Shown here: in pieces, positions 1 through 14,730 of the stretch
How positions within the stretch are numbered: the stretch's first letter is position 1
Layout: each line of letters starts with the position of its first letter
NCBI RefSeq assembly: GCF_026210795.1
Contig: NC_089439.1
Span: 620,001-684,000 of the forward strand
From: Rhizophagus irregularis
Taxonomy: Eukaryota > Glomeromycota > Glomeromycetes > Glomerales > Glomeraceae
DNA: 64,000 nucleotides
Reading direction: 5' to 3'
Position numbers and translations under genes: made by a program
The notes under the pieces: model-generated
What the model saw: only the letters and a program-made list of their open reading frames with translations
What the model was told of the DNA's origin: nothing
Databases searched by the model: none

Positions 1-518
1 TAAAATACTTAATTATTTTAGTTTATTTTTTTTATTATAAATTAATACCTTATTTATATAAAAGCGGACAACTCATTCCGAGTAATTCAAAATGTGATAA
101 GTTACTCAAGTTACTCATGAAAGGTGACTATCACATTTAAATCACGGAAAAATTGTTATAAATATACATCAAGTTTGAAATTTTGGGAAAAACATTAGGA
201 AAGAGTTTTTTTTATAACTCCAACGAAACTATTATTTTTTTTTCTTTAACGGATTAGATAGAACAAATCTTTTTATATATTAAAAAAAAAAAAAAAAAAT
301 ACAAAAAACTCTTTACTTTTTACTAATATAATTTACGTTATTGTAAATAAATATCATTAATAATCCTTCTCATTAATACACACTATAAATTTTTTAAAAA
401 AAAGCGAAAAAAAAAATTAAATATTATAAATCATTACCAGAATCAAATATTAACAACAGACTTACTCTCTTTCCTTAGATTTACGTTTTTCGTAGCTAAA
501 CAATATATTGACAAAATC

Positions 519-527
519 TATATAAAA
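519..527 (+). promoter_or_regulatory. candidate TATA box
   Basis: TATATAAAA lies about 46 bases upstream of the ATG at 573. It is the nearest TATA-like element to the first gene. Such strings are common in this AT-rich DNA, so the call is weak. Confidence 0.3.
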
Positions 528-572
528 TCCCTCTTGAAATCAAACTTTTTATAATCAATCCTGAAAATAAAA

Positions 573-1384
573 ATGACCCAACATACTCCATCAAATAACC
601 GAAGTACCAATACCACAAATAACAACGTATCATACTCACAGAAAATAAGAGGAACACACACACGTGTTTCTAGAGTTAGAGTAACAACTGTTGGAAAAGC
701 TCCTTTTCCTGAAAAGCAGCATCGAAGTTGTCCCAGATGTAAAGATTCTACCAATAGCATGAAAATTTTGAATGCTCGCGTAGGAAGAATAGAGCAATTG
801 GTTGACGGTTTGGCAAAAACTACTCGTGGTTTAGCATCAATGTCGAAGGTAAATACGAACACAGAATCAAAAGGATAATTTGATGAATTCTTTTTTTTTG
901 AAAAAATTTTTTTAATAATATTTTGGAATGTTAATAGAGAAATGATCGATTCGCACAAAATGCTTTGAAATTTAGAGGAATAGATCTGACACGTTGTACT
1001 CTTCAAGAATTACAAAAATTAGTTGTTGCGACAACAAATGTCATGGTCCCTTCAAACAACATCAATCCTACCATTAAACCTACATCAAATCCCAATAACA
1101 TGAAACTCACAAATACCAAAGATACCACATGTTCCGAAGATGATACCGCAGATACCATAGATACAAAGAAATCTATCCCTGCCAAAGATAAAGATAACAC
1201 TCTTTCTGAAATAACTAACAGTGAAAAGAAGATTTATCATTCTGAACCTGTTGATATGGAAGATGTAAAAATAATTCCAAGTTATCAAAACGCTGAAACA
1301 CCCAAGATCTCTAGTCCTATTAAAACTGTGATGGGTTCTTTGAAAATAATTTCACGTCATGATTCAGGTTATGCCGGTTCTTAA
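573..1384 (+). CDS. two-exon hypothetical protein, 240 aa
   Basis: I do not recognise this protein. Exon 1 is 573-848 and exon 2 is 938-1384. The 89-bp intron starts GTAAAT and ends TTAATAG, and splicing is in phase 0, joining two reading frames that otherwise stop or lack an ATG. The N-terminal half is rich in N, T and basic residues and has one CPRC motif near residue 51, followed by a short helix-prone stretch. The C-terminal half is polar, rich in T, S, D, K and N, and looks disordered, ending in an SGYAGS tail. There is no signal peptide or membrane segment. The even composition, the plausible intron and a downstream AATAAA support a real gene. A regulatory or scaffold role is only a guess. 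Confidence 0.6.
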
Positions 1385-1577
1385 AAGAGGCTGATGGTTT
1401 AGATAACATGAAAAATCGCTTCATTTATTGATTGTTTGATGCCTCTTTTGATGTATGTATTTCTCAAGGAACACTGTTCTTTCACAAACACAATTTTTCT
1501 TATTAAATACCTTAATTTTATAATTTTTGTCTGTTTCATATTTGTTTTTTCTTTGTACATTTGTTGTTTTATTATTA

Positions 1578-1583
1578 AATAAA
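1578..1583 (+). terminator. candidate polyadenylation signal
   Basis: AATAAA lies about 195 bases after the stop codon of the gene ending at 1384 and is followed by A-rich tracts. The position suits the 3' end of that transcript, but the motif is frequent in this composition. Confidence 0.35.
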
Positions 1584-3094
1584 GACAGATCCAAATAATC
1601 AAAAAAAAAAAATCAAAAAAAAAAAAATAAGGCTGAAAATTTCAAAAAAAAAAAAAAAAAATTTTAAGAAATTAAAAAAAAAAGATTATCAATTTTGACA
1701 TTTGGATCTAATTTTGATGATATATTTGACATATTTCTTCCTCGTTGATAATCTCCTATTATAACTTTTTTTTTTATTTTTCCTTTTTTCTACCGTAAGG
1801 TTTGTTCACGTTTTAGTGAACTTTGTTGTTAAATACAACATTTTTTCAATTCTTGTATGAAAATATACAAATTATGCAATTATATATATATATATATAAA
1901 TACAATTTTTTCTTTTTTATATAACTAGGCCAACACATTGTTGATTTTTCGTTTCTCGTTTTCTCTTATGGTCTAAAACGTATTTGTCCGGGATGTCTAT
2001 AATAGACAAGTTCGAATTTTTTTATTTTAATTTATTTTTTTTTCTTTCTCGAGAATGATTTTTTTTTTATTATTGAAAAGAAAAAAAATAAAATCTAATA
2101 GAAAATATTACGGACCGGTCAATGTTTTACGGAAACGAGAAACGTAAAAAATCAAATTATGTGGGCTTTTTTTTGTTTATTTTTAGGTAATTTTTCTTCC
2201 CATTTTTGTAAAATTTTTTGTATGAAAAAAAAAAAATTTTTTTTTCTATATAAACTTTTTTTTACATGTTTTTTTTTCTTTGTTAAATAAATTTTATTTT
2301 GTTATAAATGTAAGATAATAACAACTTTTTTTTTTTTAAAAAAAAAAAAATATTTTATTTTTTTTCCATGCAGTAACCTGTGAAAAAACTATTCAGTGAA
2401 CATGATCTTTTAAAAGCAAAACAATGAATTTCGCATCTCTCATCTATCTATCTAATTTTTTTTTTTTTAAATGAATACACATTTGTTTTAATTTCTTTAT
2501 CTCGTTACGAATGTTTGCGATTTCAAAAAAAGAACTCTTGCGCTAACACGTGTTTGTTTTCTACTTTTATCAATCATTTCGTTCTTTATTCATTTAGGAA
2601 TTTTTCAATAGGATTGAATAAATTAAGTTTATCAAATCGGTCAAATATTATTTCAACAACTCCGGTTGAACCTGCTATATAAATGAGAATCCGTGAATAG
2701 AAACAAAATAATATCATATCACAACAGCAAAAACTGTTACTATAAAATCTTATTTCATGAATTATGTAATACAGTAGCATTTTTTGAACTGGACTGCTGG
2801 TAAAAAATAAAATTACGTAATAAAAGTAGTAATATAAATGATAGTTATTTATTGGATGCACTATAAACTATAGGAACACGTGATGGGAATACAGTATCAC
2901 TGTATCAGGAGGTATCCAGCAATACCTACACAAGTATCCACATCCACACAGTACGACAGTATAACAGGTACCACACCTATTAAAAACCGGAACTATTACA
3001 TTATCAAAAATCCTTTCGTTTTAAATCCAATCCAATCCAAATAAATATCTTTTTTAATCAAGTTCCGCTTTATTATTAAAATCATATTATTATA

Positions 3095-3275
3095 ATCGCT
3101 TTAATAATTGTAGTAATCGCATTAACAATCGCTTTAATAATCGGTAATAATCGCACTAATAATCGTGATAAAATCGCTTTAAATAATCGTAATAATAGCT
3201 TTAAGAATCGTAATAATGGCTTTAAGAATCGTAGTAATCGCTTTAATAATAGCTTTATTATAATAGCTTTATCAT
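3095..3275. repeat. degenerate tandem repeat, about 17-18 bp unit
   Basis: Units of the form GCTTTAATAATCGTAAT are repeated roughly ten times with substitutions, then grade into ATT microsatellite sequence up to about 3340. This is minisatellite-like and has no coding sense. Confidence 0.6.
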
Positions 3276-6200
3276 CATTATTATTTATTATTATTATCGT
3301 TATTGTTATAATGTTATAATAATAATATTATTATTATTGATAATACCAAATTTATTTAATTTTTTTTTTATTTAAAATATATTTTAAGTTTAGAGAAAAA
3401 AAAAACTTAGTGGGAAAAGACAATCAATATAACAAAAAAGTAACGTTCATAATAATTTTTTTTATCACAAAAAAATTCGTCACAATTTTTATTTATTATT
3501 TATTATTTATTTATTATTTATTATTTTTTTTTCTTTTACATTTTTATAAAAAACATCACAGATATCAACGGCAATATCAATTATTCACATATCAATATTA
3601 TTAATATTCGCTAAAGTAAAAAAAAAAATTCACGGCGATAATCGTAAGCTTGATATTCGTAAGCTGATAAATTTTGTAAGTGTAAATTGTAAAATTATTC
3701 ACACAATTTTCCATTTAGATTTTCTGATGATAACTTTGCATACATACTATATATATTTATTGAATGAGATATATTTTACTGAATGATACTTATTTATCGA
3801 ATGTGTGTATTGTATGATATCTGAACTGATAGTGAAAATTTTATTTATACAAAGAAAATATTATATATAATATAATATATATTATAAAAAAAAAATTCAT
3901 TTATCATTTCGCACGCGTTCCTTTAATTTATCCATTTTACTTCATTATGTATTCATTATGTATTCATTTCCTGAAACTCTATTATAACTTTTCCGTGATA
4001 AGTTTAGTCTCAAAAAAAATTAAAAATGAACATATTTTTTAAGTTTCAAAGAAAAATACTTTCAAGTATTTCAAGTCATTTTATTGTGGTTACAACAGAA
4101 AATTTCTCAGAAAAAAAAAAATATCATAAAACTTATAAAACTTGCAAAATTTCAGGTTTTTTAATATATACAGTATATGTAGTATATATATAGAAACTTT
4201 TTTTGTAATCTTTCAAATCTTTTTTAACAAAATATCTTTTTTGACCTTTTTGCCTTTTTCTTTTTTAAAAAGAAAAAATATCGTGTGAAATCAATATTCA
4301 TTTCATACCATAATTCTTTAAAAAGAAAAATGATATACTAACTTGTTATTTGACTGATCATCTGATTCCCGATTTCTCCGCGAAATAAATATTGGTAATG
4401 TTAAAAAAAAAACCTGTTAAATGAAAAACGGTAGAAATAAAATGGAAACAGATCAGCAATAAAGAGACATATTGCAACTGATCTTAAAAAAGTTTAGTTT
4501 AAATATTTATGCTTAATTTTACATTATAATCACAACGTGATTCTTGCTTTCTTGTGACTAGGTAAAAAAAAAAAAATTTTTTTTTTATTAAATTTTATTT
4601 AAATTTTTATTGGAGAAGTAGAAAGAAAAATAAAAAGAAATTTTTTTTTCTTGGCGCGGAGAAAACTCCGACATACCATAAATACACGCAATAACTCCGA
4701 ATATGTGAAATGATCACGCCAAATTGGTTAGATCATTTTATCTTAAATGCATCAATATTTATTTGTTGGTTAAGGGCGGCGAACGAAATTCTATTCAGAG
4801 AATGACAATGTAAGTGTTATATAATATTATTATAATAATAATATATGTGTATATATATATATTTTATAATAAAACTATTAAACTATTATTATTTATCAAT
4901 CAATCAATCAGTTTGTTTCAATTTCAACTTATTTATAATGAACATTTTCAAGATTGGTTATTTTTGATAGTTGATGTTCAAAAATAAAAATTCAATTTGA
5001 TGATTTTAAACTCTCATGTCTAAAAAAAATTGAACTCGTGACTATTTTCTTTTTCTTTTTTTTTTTGTTTATTTCACAGATCATGTGTCATATAACGGAG
5101 TTTCAATTCCTTATAGTTACTCAAAAATCTTGTGGTTCAATCAAAATTGGGTATAGTATGTTGAAAATCCTTGACTAGTAATATTGAGGATTCGGAATAA
5201 TTTTCCGATCCGAACTCCGAAAAAAATTTTTAAGAAAAAAAAAAATTTTTTTTTGTCGATCATTATTTATTAGAAAAAAAAAATATTCTAACAGGTTATA
5301 CAGAAAAAAAATTCTAGGCAGGTTATACAAAATAATAATAATAAAAAAAAAAATTTAAAAAACGCGCAGTTAATTACTTTGAATAATTTACAAAAAAGAG
5401 AAATTTATAAAGTTCATTATTATTGACCCCCTTAAAAAAAAAAATGAAAAAAGATAAAAATAAATAAAAAATAAATAAATAAAAAAAAAAATCTCTTTTT
5501 TTTAAAAAAAAAAAAAGAAAAAAGAAAAAAAGTATTGTTCTCATTCAATATTCATTATCAATGAATAAATTATTTAATCGGTAAATATGGTTCCAGATTT
5601 TATCCAAAACTGGGTAATTTCGGAGGGCGTCATGCATTTTGATGAATCGGAATCTCTAAGCATTTTTTCCGATAAATGAAATAAATGAAGTAAATGAAGT
5701 AAAAAAAAAAAAAAAAACTATCACAAATGTGTAATACTCAATAAAATCAAATCTCGTATTATATTTCCATATTGATTTCTTGTAATATTGTAAAAAATGT
5801 TGTAACAAAAAAGTTTAATCAATCATCACTCGTGACAGCTTTCAAACAATTTTATTCCCTTATATAATAATATTTAATAATATTTAATATATTATATTAA
5901 ATATTTTATATTTTAAAATAATATTTTTTTTTTTTTAAAGTTCATGGACAGATCATAAATGATGACGTCATTAAATTTGATTTTAAAAAAATTTTTTTCC
6001 CCACGTAATAATTAAATACATGTAATAAACATTTATGCATTTAGTTAATTTACCAGGTAAAGAAATCAAGATTTTGTTTAATTAATAAGTTTAGATCCAA
6101 GGAATTTTCCCGCCAATATCATCATTATTTTTTAAAATCTCCGCATTATAAAAATATTTTGAATTAGGAAATTTTAACAAAGCAAATTTTTGATTTACAT

Positions 6201-8136
6201 AATATATATATAAGTGATAAAAGCGTAATATAATTAATTTTATTAACTTATTTCATTATAATATATTTTTATATTTTTTTAAATTATTAATTACCTTATA
6301 ATACTTTTAAGGTTTTTTCAATTATTTTTATATATAAGTATAATGTATTATTATTATTTTTTTTTTTAAAAAAAAAATCTTGTTTTTTAAACGCGGGCGC
6401 GGGGCCGCGTTCATTGTGGCTAAACCATCTAAACCAATCAATCGTGTGGCACGCTTCCCACACATTCGCATCCTTGTTGATCATTTCGATCATTTCAATT
6501 ATTTTCCCTTTCCAGGTAAAAATTACAAAAGAAAACCCTTTTTCGAATATTAATAACATCAAATAAAATATAATAAGATCTTTTCTTAAAATGAAATTGA
6601 TTCATTTTTTTTTTTATTAAAACTTTAAATTAAAAACAAAAAAGTTATTCCGAATAATTCAAATATCCAGGATTAATCTTAAGATACTTTAGATACCTTT
6701 TTAAGGAAAAATATTCTTTATATAAAAAAAAAAATCTTTTTTTATTTGTTTATTAAAAAAATAAAATAAATTAATTAAAATAACGTGTTTAATCGGTGTT
6801 CTAACCTTAATTTATTATTTATTATTTTTCCGAAAAAAAATATATATATAATATATATACAGTGTATATATTGTATAATAAATTAAAAAGTTGAAATTGA
6901 TATGCATTATGTACTATATATGTTATATATATGTTGAAAAGAAATGATTTCATTAATAAAAATTTTAAAAAAACCGTTAATTAACTAATAATAATTATTT
7001 AACTAATACTTTTTTTAACTAATAATTATTTAACTAATAATTAATTAACTAATATGATAATAATTAATAATAATGAATTTTATTAATTTTTAATTTGTAA
7101 TATATGTATGTACGGTCAAAAAAATTTTTTAAAACAAAAAAAAAATGACAAAACTAAAGAAAAGAGATTCCGGTTTACTATTTTAAAATACTATATAATA
7201 TATTATTATAATATATTATAATATATATATACAGTATATAATTTTTTTAGAGTACCGTACAAAATGTAAAATTCGGAAGAGATAACGCGAAATTGCATAT
7301 TATAACTAATTAAAATATTATATATATATTTATTTGTTTATACATGAGTTTTTGTTTCCCCAGTTTAATTAAATTTACATTCGCCACAAATAATCCCATG
7401 TGACCTTATATTTTTTTTCATTTTTTATAATGGTTATTTTTCACCATAATAATATGTTTACCTGTTAAAAGGGTCAAATTTGTGGCGGTGATGATCCTAA
7501 ATCAATTTCCTTTATAAGAAAAGAAAATACCGGAAATTTTATACCGCAAGAGTAACATTAAAAATCAGTAAAAGGTTTATGATTGTTTCAATCGATTATA
7601 ATAATATGTTTAATTATGCTATCTTTGCGTGTCGAATTGTGGTTAAACCATATAATGATATTAAAGTTTTAAATTTATCAAGTTCAAACAATATTTGATA
7701 TTTGAATAATTTGACAATATATAAAAATACATAATTATTTTCATATAAAATCGTTTGACTCATCTTTGAAAGAATGATAATTATCAAATTTTAAAAGAAT
7801 TTCTGAATTATTAAAAATTTTCAATGATTATAATAATTGTTCAAATTAATATAGAATTTATAGAATTTCAAAATTTCTAATAATTGGTAAAATTTGTAAA
7901 ATTATCAATTTATTTTAAAAATTAAGAAAGTTTTGACGGATATACAGACCTTCTCCTTTTTCATTTTCATCATGTTTGGTCATCAAATCATCAAAACGCT
8001 ACGCAGATCCCCAATTAATATTCCCCGTAAAAATAAATGTATGAGTTTGACGTTGCGCTTTACGTTGGAACTTCTCCTTATTTCAAGTTTCTTATAGATT
8101 TTTGAATTAGCATTCAATTATTCTATTATTCTTTTA

Positions 8137-8187
8137 CAAGTGTTTCAAGTGTTTCAAGTGTTTCAAACGTTTCAAGCGTTTGAAACA
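8137..8187. repeat. short tandem repeat GTGTTTCAA
   Basis: AAGTGTTTC is repeated three times, then drifts to AACGTTTC and AAGCGTTT and ends in a partial inverted copy (GTTTGAAAC). The last part could form a small hairpin. Confidence 0.6.
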
Positions 8188-11100
8188 TTCTTAAAGTTAA
8201 TTCGTTTATACTAAAAAAAAAATTAATGTTGAATAAAATAAATTCATGAACCTTAAGATTCAAAATAATCATCATCCTGTTATTAATACACGATGTATGG
8301 TATTATTATTTTTCGCGAGTATATCGAGTATATAGAGTATATACGTATGAACTGTCTATCAGTGCTAGAGGTTTTTAGGTATATGGAAGGTCACAGACTA
8401 ATGAGGATACGCCATGGATACGCCCAGTAGAACTGTTACGTAAATCACGTGATTTATCCATATGATCGTCATTTACTATTAAATTCGTGTAAAGATTGAC
8501 CAGGGTTGTCTTAGTGGCGGCCTGTCTACAGTATTATTTTTGTACTATTTTTTGATAGTTTCGCATATCTTTAGGTCTTTAGTGTATCTTTTCTACTCTG
8601 TGAAAAATTTGTTGTAAGATTGTCTAAAATTTCTAAACGTCAAGAACAAGAACAAAATGAGACTTATCCATTACTTTCAAAAATACGATTTGGAGAGAAC
8701 TTGGATACAAATAAAATTCAAATACCAATCTAAATAATTCATTACCAGCATTATAATTTGGAAGATAAAATCTATATTGACAAAGATAGAAACATTGACG
8801 ATAATTATGAAAAGTGTGAATAGTGTTGCGAAATTATGATAATTCATTATTAGATGAAGTAAGAGATTTTATTTTCAACTGATTAATTAAAAACTAATAT
8901 AATAATTAATAATTTTCTTTATTTTAAACTCATATTATTTAGACAAAATCTGTTAATTTGTCTCAACTCTCAAAGAAAAAACGATAATCCTCTTGTAAAA
9001 AATAAAGGAATGTGAATGCCTATTAACAATACCAAAATCAACACTAAATACATTAAATATATTTTATTTTAAAATTAGCAGTTGAAAAAAGCATATATCA
9101 CATGATATCATGTGGTTTACGTGATAAGCGATACTAGAGAGGTAAATGATGACCTGATTAAGGTAAGGTCTAGACCGGTCTGTCCCACAAACATGACGTG
9201 CAACTATGCGTACTAGGCATGCTTGTTTTTTTTCATGGTTTCTGGAAAAACGAAAAATGGGTTCTCGATCTGTGTGCCCAAAGATGTTTGTTTAAGCTTT
9301 CAGTAATGAAAACATAAAGACTGTAATAGTTTCACAAGTCTCACGTAAATATAGTAAATATAAAAAAAAAAAATTTCAAATGACGATGATATCACATTAT
9401 CCCCTAATTCCCATAGGCTATGGTGACTTTCTCCTTTATTCACTCCTTAATTTATTAAGTTTCAATTTAATAAAGTAAATGTATGCTTGTAATTAACCTC
9501 CTTTACCTCCTTCTACTCCTTTATCTCCTTTTTACCCTAATTTAAAACTATGATCAATGCTAATAATTTAAAATTAAGCATAATAATATCTCCGAATTGC
9601 TTCTAATAATAGAACCATTTATAATGGAGATGAATTTGATGAGATTTCTGTGGTTATAAACTTATAATATTGGGGTTATAGACTTAATAATATTAATAAT
9701 AAATAATATGATAATAATAATAAAATTACAAATCCTCATCGGACTTTAGGAGAAAAATTCGTAAATTCACGTGGTTACACAGCCAAAAAATCATTGTCTT
9801 CTATTTTTGAGATCAATGATTATAGATATTAAATGTCAAACATTAACTTCTGATTGGGTTTGATGTATTTATGCTCTAATGAGGTAATTTATTTACTTTT
9901 AAAGGGATTCTCGGTAATATTAATCCGAAGTCTCAGATTGGGAAGACTAGTTAAACATAATGACATGAATTTCGTGATGATATCATTATACTTTACATAT
10001 ATATATGTTAAATATATTATATATGTGTTTCATTTTATCATTTACATTCACAATGTAAAAAAAAAAAAAAAAAAATCTGGAAATTAATTTCCTTGTTTTG
10101 AAAATTATCGGAGTACGGATTCGGAAAAAAATTCCGATGGTTAATATAAAATTATTATGTATTAAATCAATTTTTTCAAGTATATAATATATATTTATAA
10201 TCCCCTTTCCCAATTTAAATACTAGTGATATGATTTTCGGAGTTATACAATACAATTTATATATGTGATTAAATGAATCGGAAATATCAACCGTCATTGA
10301 TGTGAAAAAAAAAGAAAAAAAAGAATCAAATATTTTAGTATGTTTGTTCTCGTAAATATCACCTTCATTTTATTTTATTTTATTTTATTTTTTTGACATT
10401 TATGACAGCTTTCAAAAAAGTATTATTACACAGATCACCGTACACTTAATTTAGAATTATGTTTTTATTATGTTTATTATTTGATTGATGTAAAAGATAC
10501 TCTTTATTTATATACTAAAAAAAATATTATCATTTAAAATATGTGACATATATATATTAATAAACATGTATGCATTAAAATTTAAAAAAGATATAATCAT
10601 ATAAATAAATATATTTTATCTTATTTTTTAAGGTTTAGATCGTAAAAAAAATTTTTTTTTTCTATTATTAAATATATATTATTACTCCAACTTTTTTCTA
10701 GTAACAAAATTTTGAAATTTCCATACGTCAAATGAATGAATTAATTATCATTTACCAAAAGGAGTAATTTAACAAAGTCGAAAAAAAAAAAGTATTAATT
10801 TACTTTGCATAAATGAATAAACATATATGTATTTTAAAGTAATGATTTAAAAAAAAAAAATTTTTTTTTTATACAGTATATTAAAAAGTAAGATTGTACG
10901 ACTTGTACTTAACAATTAAAGTAATCAAAAATTTTATAGTTTCTTAAAATCAATTAATTTTTTTTTTAATTTTTTTTTTATACTGTACGTTTAATTTATA
11001 ATATAATGATGCACTTTTTTAAGCAAAGATCCGAAAAAAAAAAATTTTTTCTTTTTTTTTTGACGCGCCACTGCGCCACAAGAGTTTTTTCGGTCGATCA

Positions 11101-11594
11101 TTTCCTTACCTGATCTTATAAAGAAATTCTTTTTTGATATAAAAATAGCAAGATCCTTTTATCTCAAAATGACAAATGGATACCCTTTTTAAAGTTATAC
11201 GGACAAAGTTGTCCGCAAAATAAAATTTCTTTGTATGATAAAAATGATAATTTCATTATGAAAATTATGAAAATAACAGTATCGAAAGAATTAAGAAAGA
11301 ATTATTTTGTTATTGTATTTCCCAAAAATGATCAACTACTGTACGTGTAACATTTTCCTTATTATTATTCAGAAAAAGAGATTGTACTGTATGTTGAAAT
11401 CATATTTCGAAACAACAAAACAACCCCTGTAATTTAATATTCATTTAAAATGCCTATTTGAATTATTCTTTCCAACAATAAATGAATTTATAAGTACAAT
11501 AATAAAATAAATTGAATTTTTTTTTACTAAAAAAAAAACCATCAAATAATTAATTAAAAAAAAATTTGAAACTAATACATTTAAAGAATAATAT

Positions 11595-11718
11595 AGAGGC
11601 CATTATAAGATAAATATGGAGACCATTATAAGGTAAATATGAGACCATTTAAAGACAAACATGAGACCATTTAAAGATAAGCATGAGATTAAAGATAAAC
11701 ATGAGACCATTTAAGGGT
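11595..11718. repeat. tandem repeat, unit GAGACCATTTAAAGATAAACAT
   Basis: About five imperfect units of 20-31 bp built on the phrase GAGACCATT.TAAGATAAA.AT. It is a minisatellite-like array in the gene desert. Confidence 0.6.
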
Positions 11719-13040
11719 AAAATATTTCGAGATATCTGATTTTGTCCTTTTTTTTTCACGCTCGATCGCTTAATAAATGATAAAAATACAATATATTATA
11801 TTTTAAATATTGTAACAGATTCATTATCTAACCAAAACATCATAATTAATATAAATCTACTATATAACCAATTTATCTCTTCCCGAAATTTGATTCATTA
11901 ACTATTTGTATAATCTTGTATAACTGGTAAAACTGGTTTAACAGTTAAAAAATGATGCTAATTTTCTCCAATGATCTTTTAAAAATAGAAAATTAATATT
12001 TATTTTGAATAATTATCCATAAAAATATTAATTAAATACGAAAATACGTGATTGATACCTCGGGTACGATGTTTTTCGGTTTAAATTTAAAAAAAAAAAA
12101 ATATTATCAGATTTATCAGATATATTTATTGTATACGCCTAAAACATACACTACATATAAATATATCCAAATATATACATATAAAAAAGTCGTTTATATT
12201 AAAATTTTATTGAGTGAAAATGACGCAATTGAAGCAGTACAATTTCACCATTCTTTATAATAAAGGACGGAAAACTTATTATTTGGGTTTAACTTCAGAC
12301 AAACAAACCTGCAATTTTCATGATTTTACCGGATCACTTTACTATACATAAATCCTTTTATTTTCGTGATATTACAAGTCCCATTTAATAGATGATGAAT
12401 TTTCACATGTGATAATTGCGATCAACTGAAAGATTTAATTTATTTTAGAAATAATCACAAATAACAAAGTGTTTGAATCAAAAGTTCACTATATAATATT
12501 CGATTGATCTTTAATTTCGGCTTACATTACGGAATTTGAAATAGGGCGTCTGAAAATCATGTGATCGGCAACGCATTCTTTTTAAGGCCGAATTTTGCGT
12601 TTAATCAGCGATTATACCGTACATTAGTCTTTTCGGGTATAATTTTCATTTCCCAACTTTCTCTTTTTATTTAATTAATACGGTATTTCTCTATGTTTAG
12701 AGTATTATTTTTTTTATTGTTACGTAATTATAGACGATATCGGGACTTTTCACCGGAATTATACTTGCCGTCGAAATTAATTACGGCATATGAAGCTTAT
12801 ACCGTAATATCATATTAAATTACCGTAATGTCGTAATTATTTAATGTCAAAAATACAAAAATTACACAAAGTAAGTAAATATTTTTTTCTGGTTATGCCG
12901 TAGATAATTTAGATAATTTGTAATCCGCAAATCTAATATACTGGTCTCGATCATTTGTTAAATATTTTAAAAATGGTAAAATCCATATTTTGTGATGCCA
13001 TAATTTTAATTCGGCAATTCCAACAGCACCTATAGCTTGA

Positions 13041-14360
13041 ATCCATTTCACTGAAACTCATTTCGCTGAAGCCATTTTGCCGAAGCCATTTTATCGAATG
13101 GATATTTCGCCGAATGAACAATTTGCCGAAAAATTATTGTTATTTTATTGTTTTTATACTAAATACATAAAGAAAGCTTTTCTAAGAAAAATTTTGAATT
13201 TAGATGATTTTATTAGATTTTATATCTTGTTGTTTATAATGCATTATACTTACTTTTTCGCGAATAAAATGTTTTCAGGAAAATAAAGTTATTTATTTAT
13301 TGCTTAACGATTAATATCAGTTACTTGAATGTTAAAATATCCTGGAAAAACATTGCGCGATGAAATATTTTTTATTGATTTTATGTAATTTTTTAAAATT
13401 TAAATTTAATTATTTTAATTAAATTTTTTTTTTGTCTAATGCATATAAATATTTATATAATTTATAATAATTTAATGGTTTTGTAGTTAACCGATTCTTA
13501 CTTGGCAAAAAAAAAAAAAAATTTTTAAAAAATATTAATTGCTACCATTTTGGCGAAATGTCCATTTGGAGAAATGGACGATTCGGTGAAATGGATTCGA
13601 TAAAATGCACTTTCGGCGAAACGTTGGAGTGCGGGTCAACTATGTAAATCAAAAGTATATAAAAGTATATCAAGTTACCTAATATTTTACATAGTTAATA
13701 TTTTTATAGTTTAAATTTGATATTCATAATAAATTACTATAAAAAATAACCCATTTTTTTTTAGATGCACAGATCGAAACAACTTCTTTCTCAAATATTT
13801 TCACACTTATTATAAATTATTTTGCAATTTTTACAATTTGAACTTTAAGTAGTTTTTCTACCTTTGAGGTCTGATTTTTTTTTTTAGGAATTTTATTATT
13901 AATTCAAGAAATGGTCTCGTAACTTTTGTTAATAAAGTCATATTCTTAATCTTTACATGCTTTTTTTTCTCAAAATGCAAGATCGTTAAAGCTGCATATC
14001 TAATTGAACATTAAATATAAATATATAATGGGTAGTCACAAATCATATCGCATTAAAATTTAAAAATTAAAAAATCATTTGCATTATCATTATTACATTA
14101 TAGAAATTAATTGATGTTATCGTCATTATATTTAATTTGTATATATTTGTATTATTGTAATATTAAAATTTTAACTTATATTGTCATTATTATAAAAAAA
14201 ATCTCAATTAATAATTTTTATTATACTGTATAACTTGACATACTTTTGATTTACATAGTTGATCGTGCACCTAGCGAAACGTCCTTTCGGTGAAACGTCT
14301 CTTCGGTGAAACATCCCTTTGGCGAAATGGCTTCGGCGAAATGGATTTCGACGAAATGTA
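13041..14360. mobile_element. foldback/MITE-like element with TTCGGCGAAATG arrays at both ends
   Basis: The left end (13041-13132) carries several variants of CATTTCGCCGAA. The right end carries the same motif in inverse orientation in two blocks, 13545-13629 and 14271-14359. The two right-hand blocks are separated by a second inverted-repeat element (13636-14262). The simplest reading is one element with inverted subterminal arrays whose right array was split by a later insertion. There is no transposase inside, so it would be non-autonomous. I could not define exact termini or a target duplication. Confidence 0.55.
13636..14262. mobile_element. nested MITE with terminal inverted repeats TCAACTATGTAAATC
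   Basis: The left end reads TCAACTATGTAAATCAAAAG and the right end is its reverse complement at 14243-14262. The match continues with few changes for about 45 bp inward. The element is about 627 bp, AT-rich and without coding sequence. It splits the right-hand motif array of the surrounding element. No clear target duplication was found. Confidence 0.65.
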
Positions 14361-14730
14361 CCGTAACCATTATAGACAGCAGACCTTAGCAACTAATATG
14401 TTCTTTCTGAATTACTTTTATGAATCACCAACTTTCGAACTGAGTCATTTTAAACAAGCACTAAATTATTCATTAGATGATGATGAGAATAGTTATATTT
14501 CCAAAAGGATTGAAGAGCGTGGCTAAAGATAAATCAAGCATCACTTCATCCTTCAAATAATACTGTGGATGGACACATTTATAATGTAAATGATGTTAAA
14601 GATCCAACTGTATGTCAGAGTCCTAATAAACAATTAACAGCTTTACTGAAGTACATAACAAAATAGGGAGTACCAGCAATTGCCAACAAGTTAAGTTAGT
14701 GGACGTAGATGTGGTTTGTGGGTCCTAAAT
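14357..14730 (+). pseudogene. degenerate gene fragment next to the foldback element
   Basis: The frame open to 14526 gives about 56 protein-like residues rich in Y, F, N and E, beginning where the TTCGGCGAAATG array ends. After the stop, a second frame gives a further protein-like stretch of about 45 residues (ending near 14664) before more stops. The pieces look like one gene broken by a frameshift and stop codons. I do not recognise the family. The apparent upstream start codon lies inside the repeat array and is probably fortuitous. Confidence 0.35.

Larger units (their letters stand above)
1620..13020. other. AT-rich gene desert
   Basis: About 11.4 kb with no coding region I can support. 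It is dominated by homopolymer A and T runs, TA dinucleotide tracts and ATT/TAA stretches. Open frames here are short and low in complexity. A few islands of more balanced composition stand out: around 2.88-3.0 kb, 6.39-6.49 kb (a GC-rich core of about 17 bases), 8.35-8.55 kb, 9.1-9.25 kb and 12.5-12.65 kb. The stretch at about 8640-8735 reads as a short protein-like fragment before stops, so it may be a gene relic. Confidence 0.6.

Noticed and set aside
6296-6562. Minus-strand ORF containing a GC-rich core near 6395
   Set aside because: Half of it is homopolymer and A/T-run sequence. The short sensible stretch lacks splice sites or a credible start.
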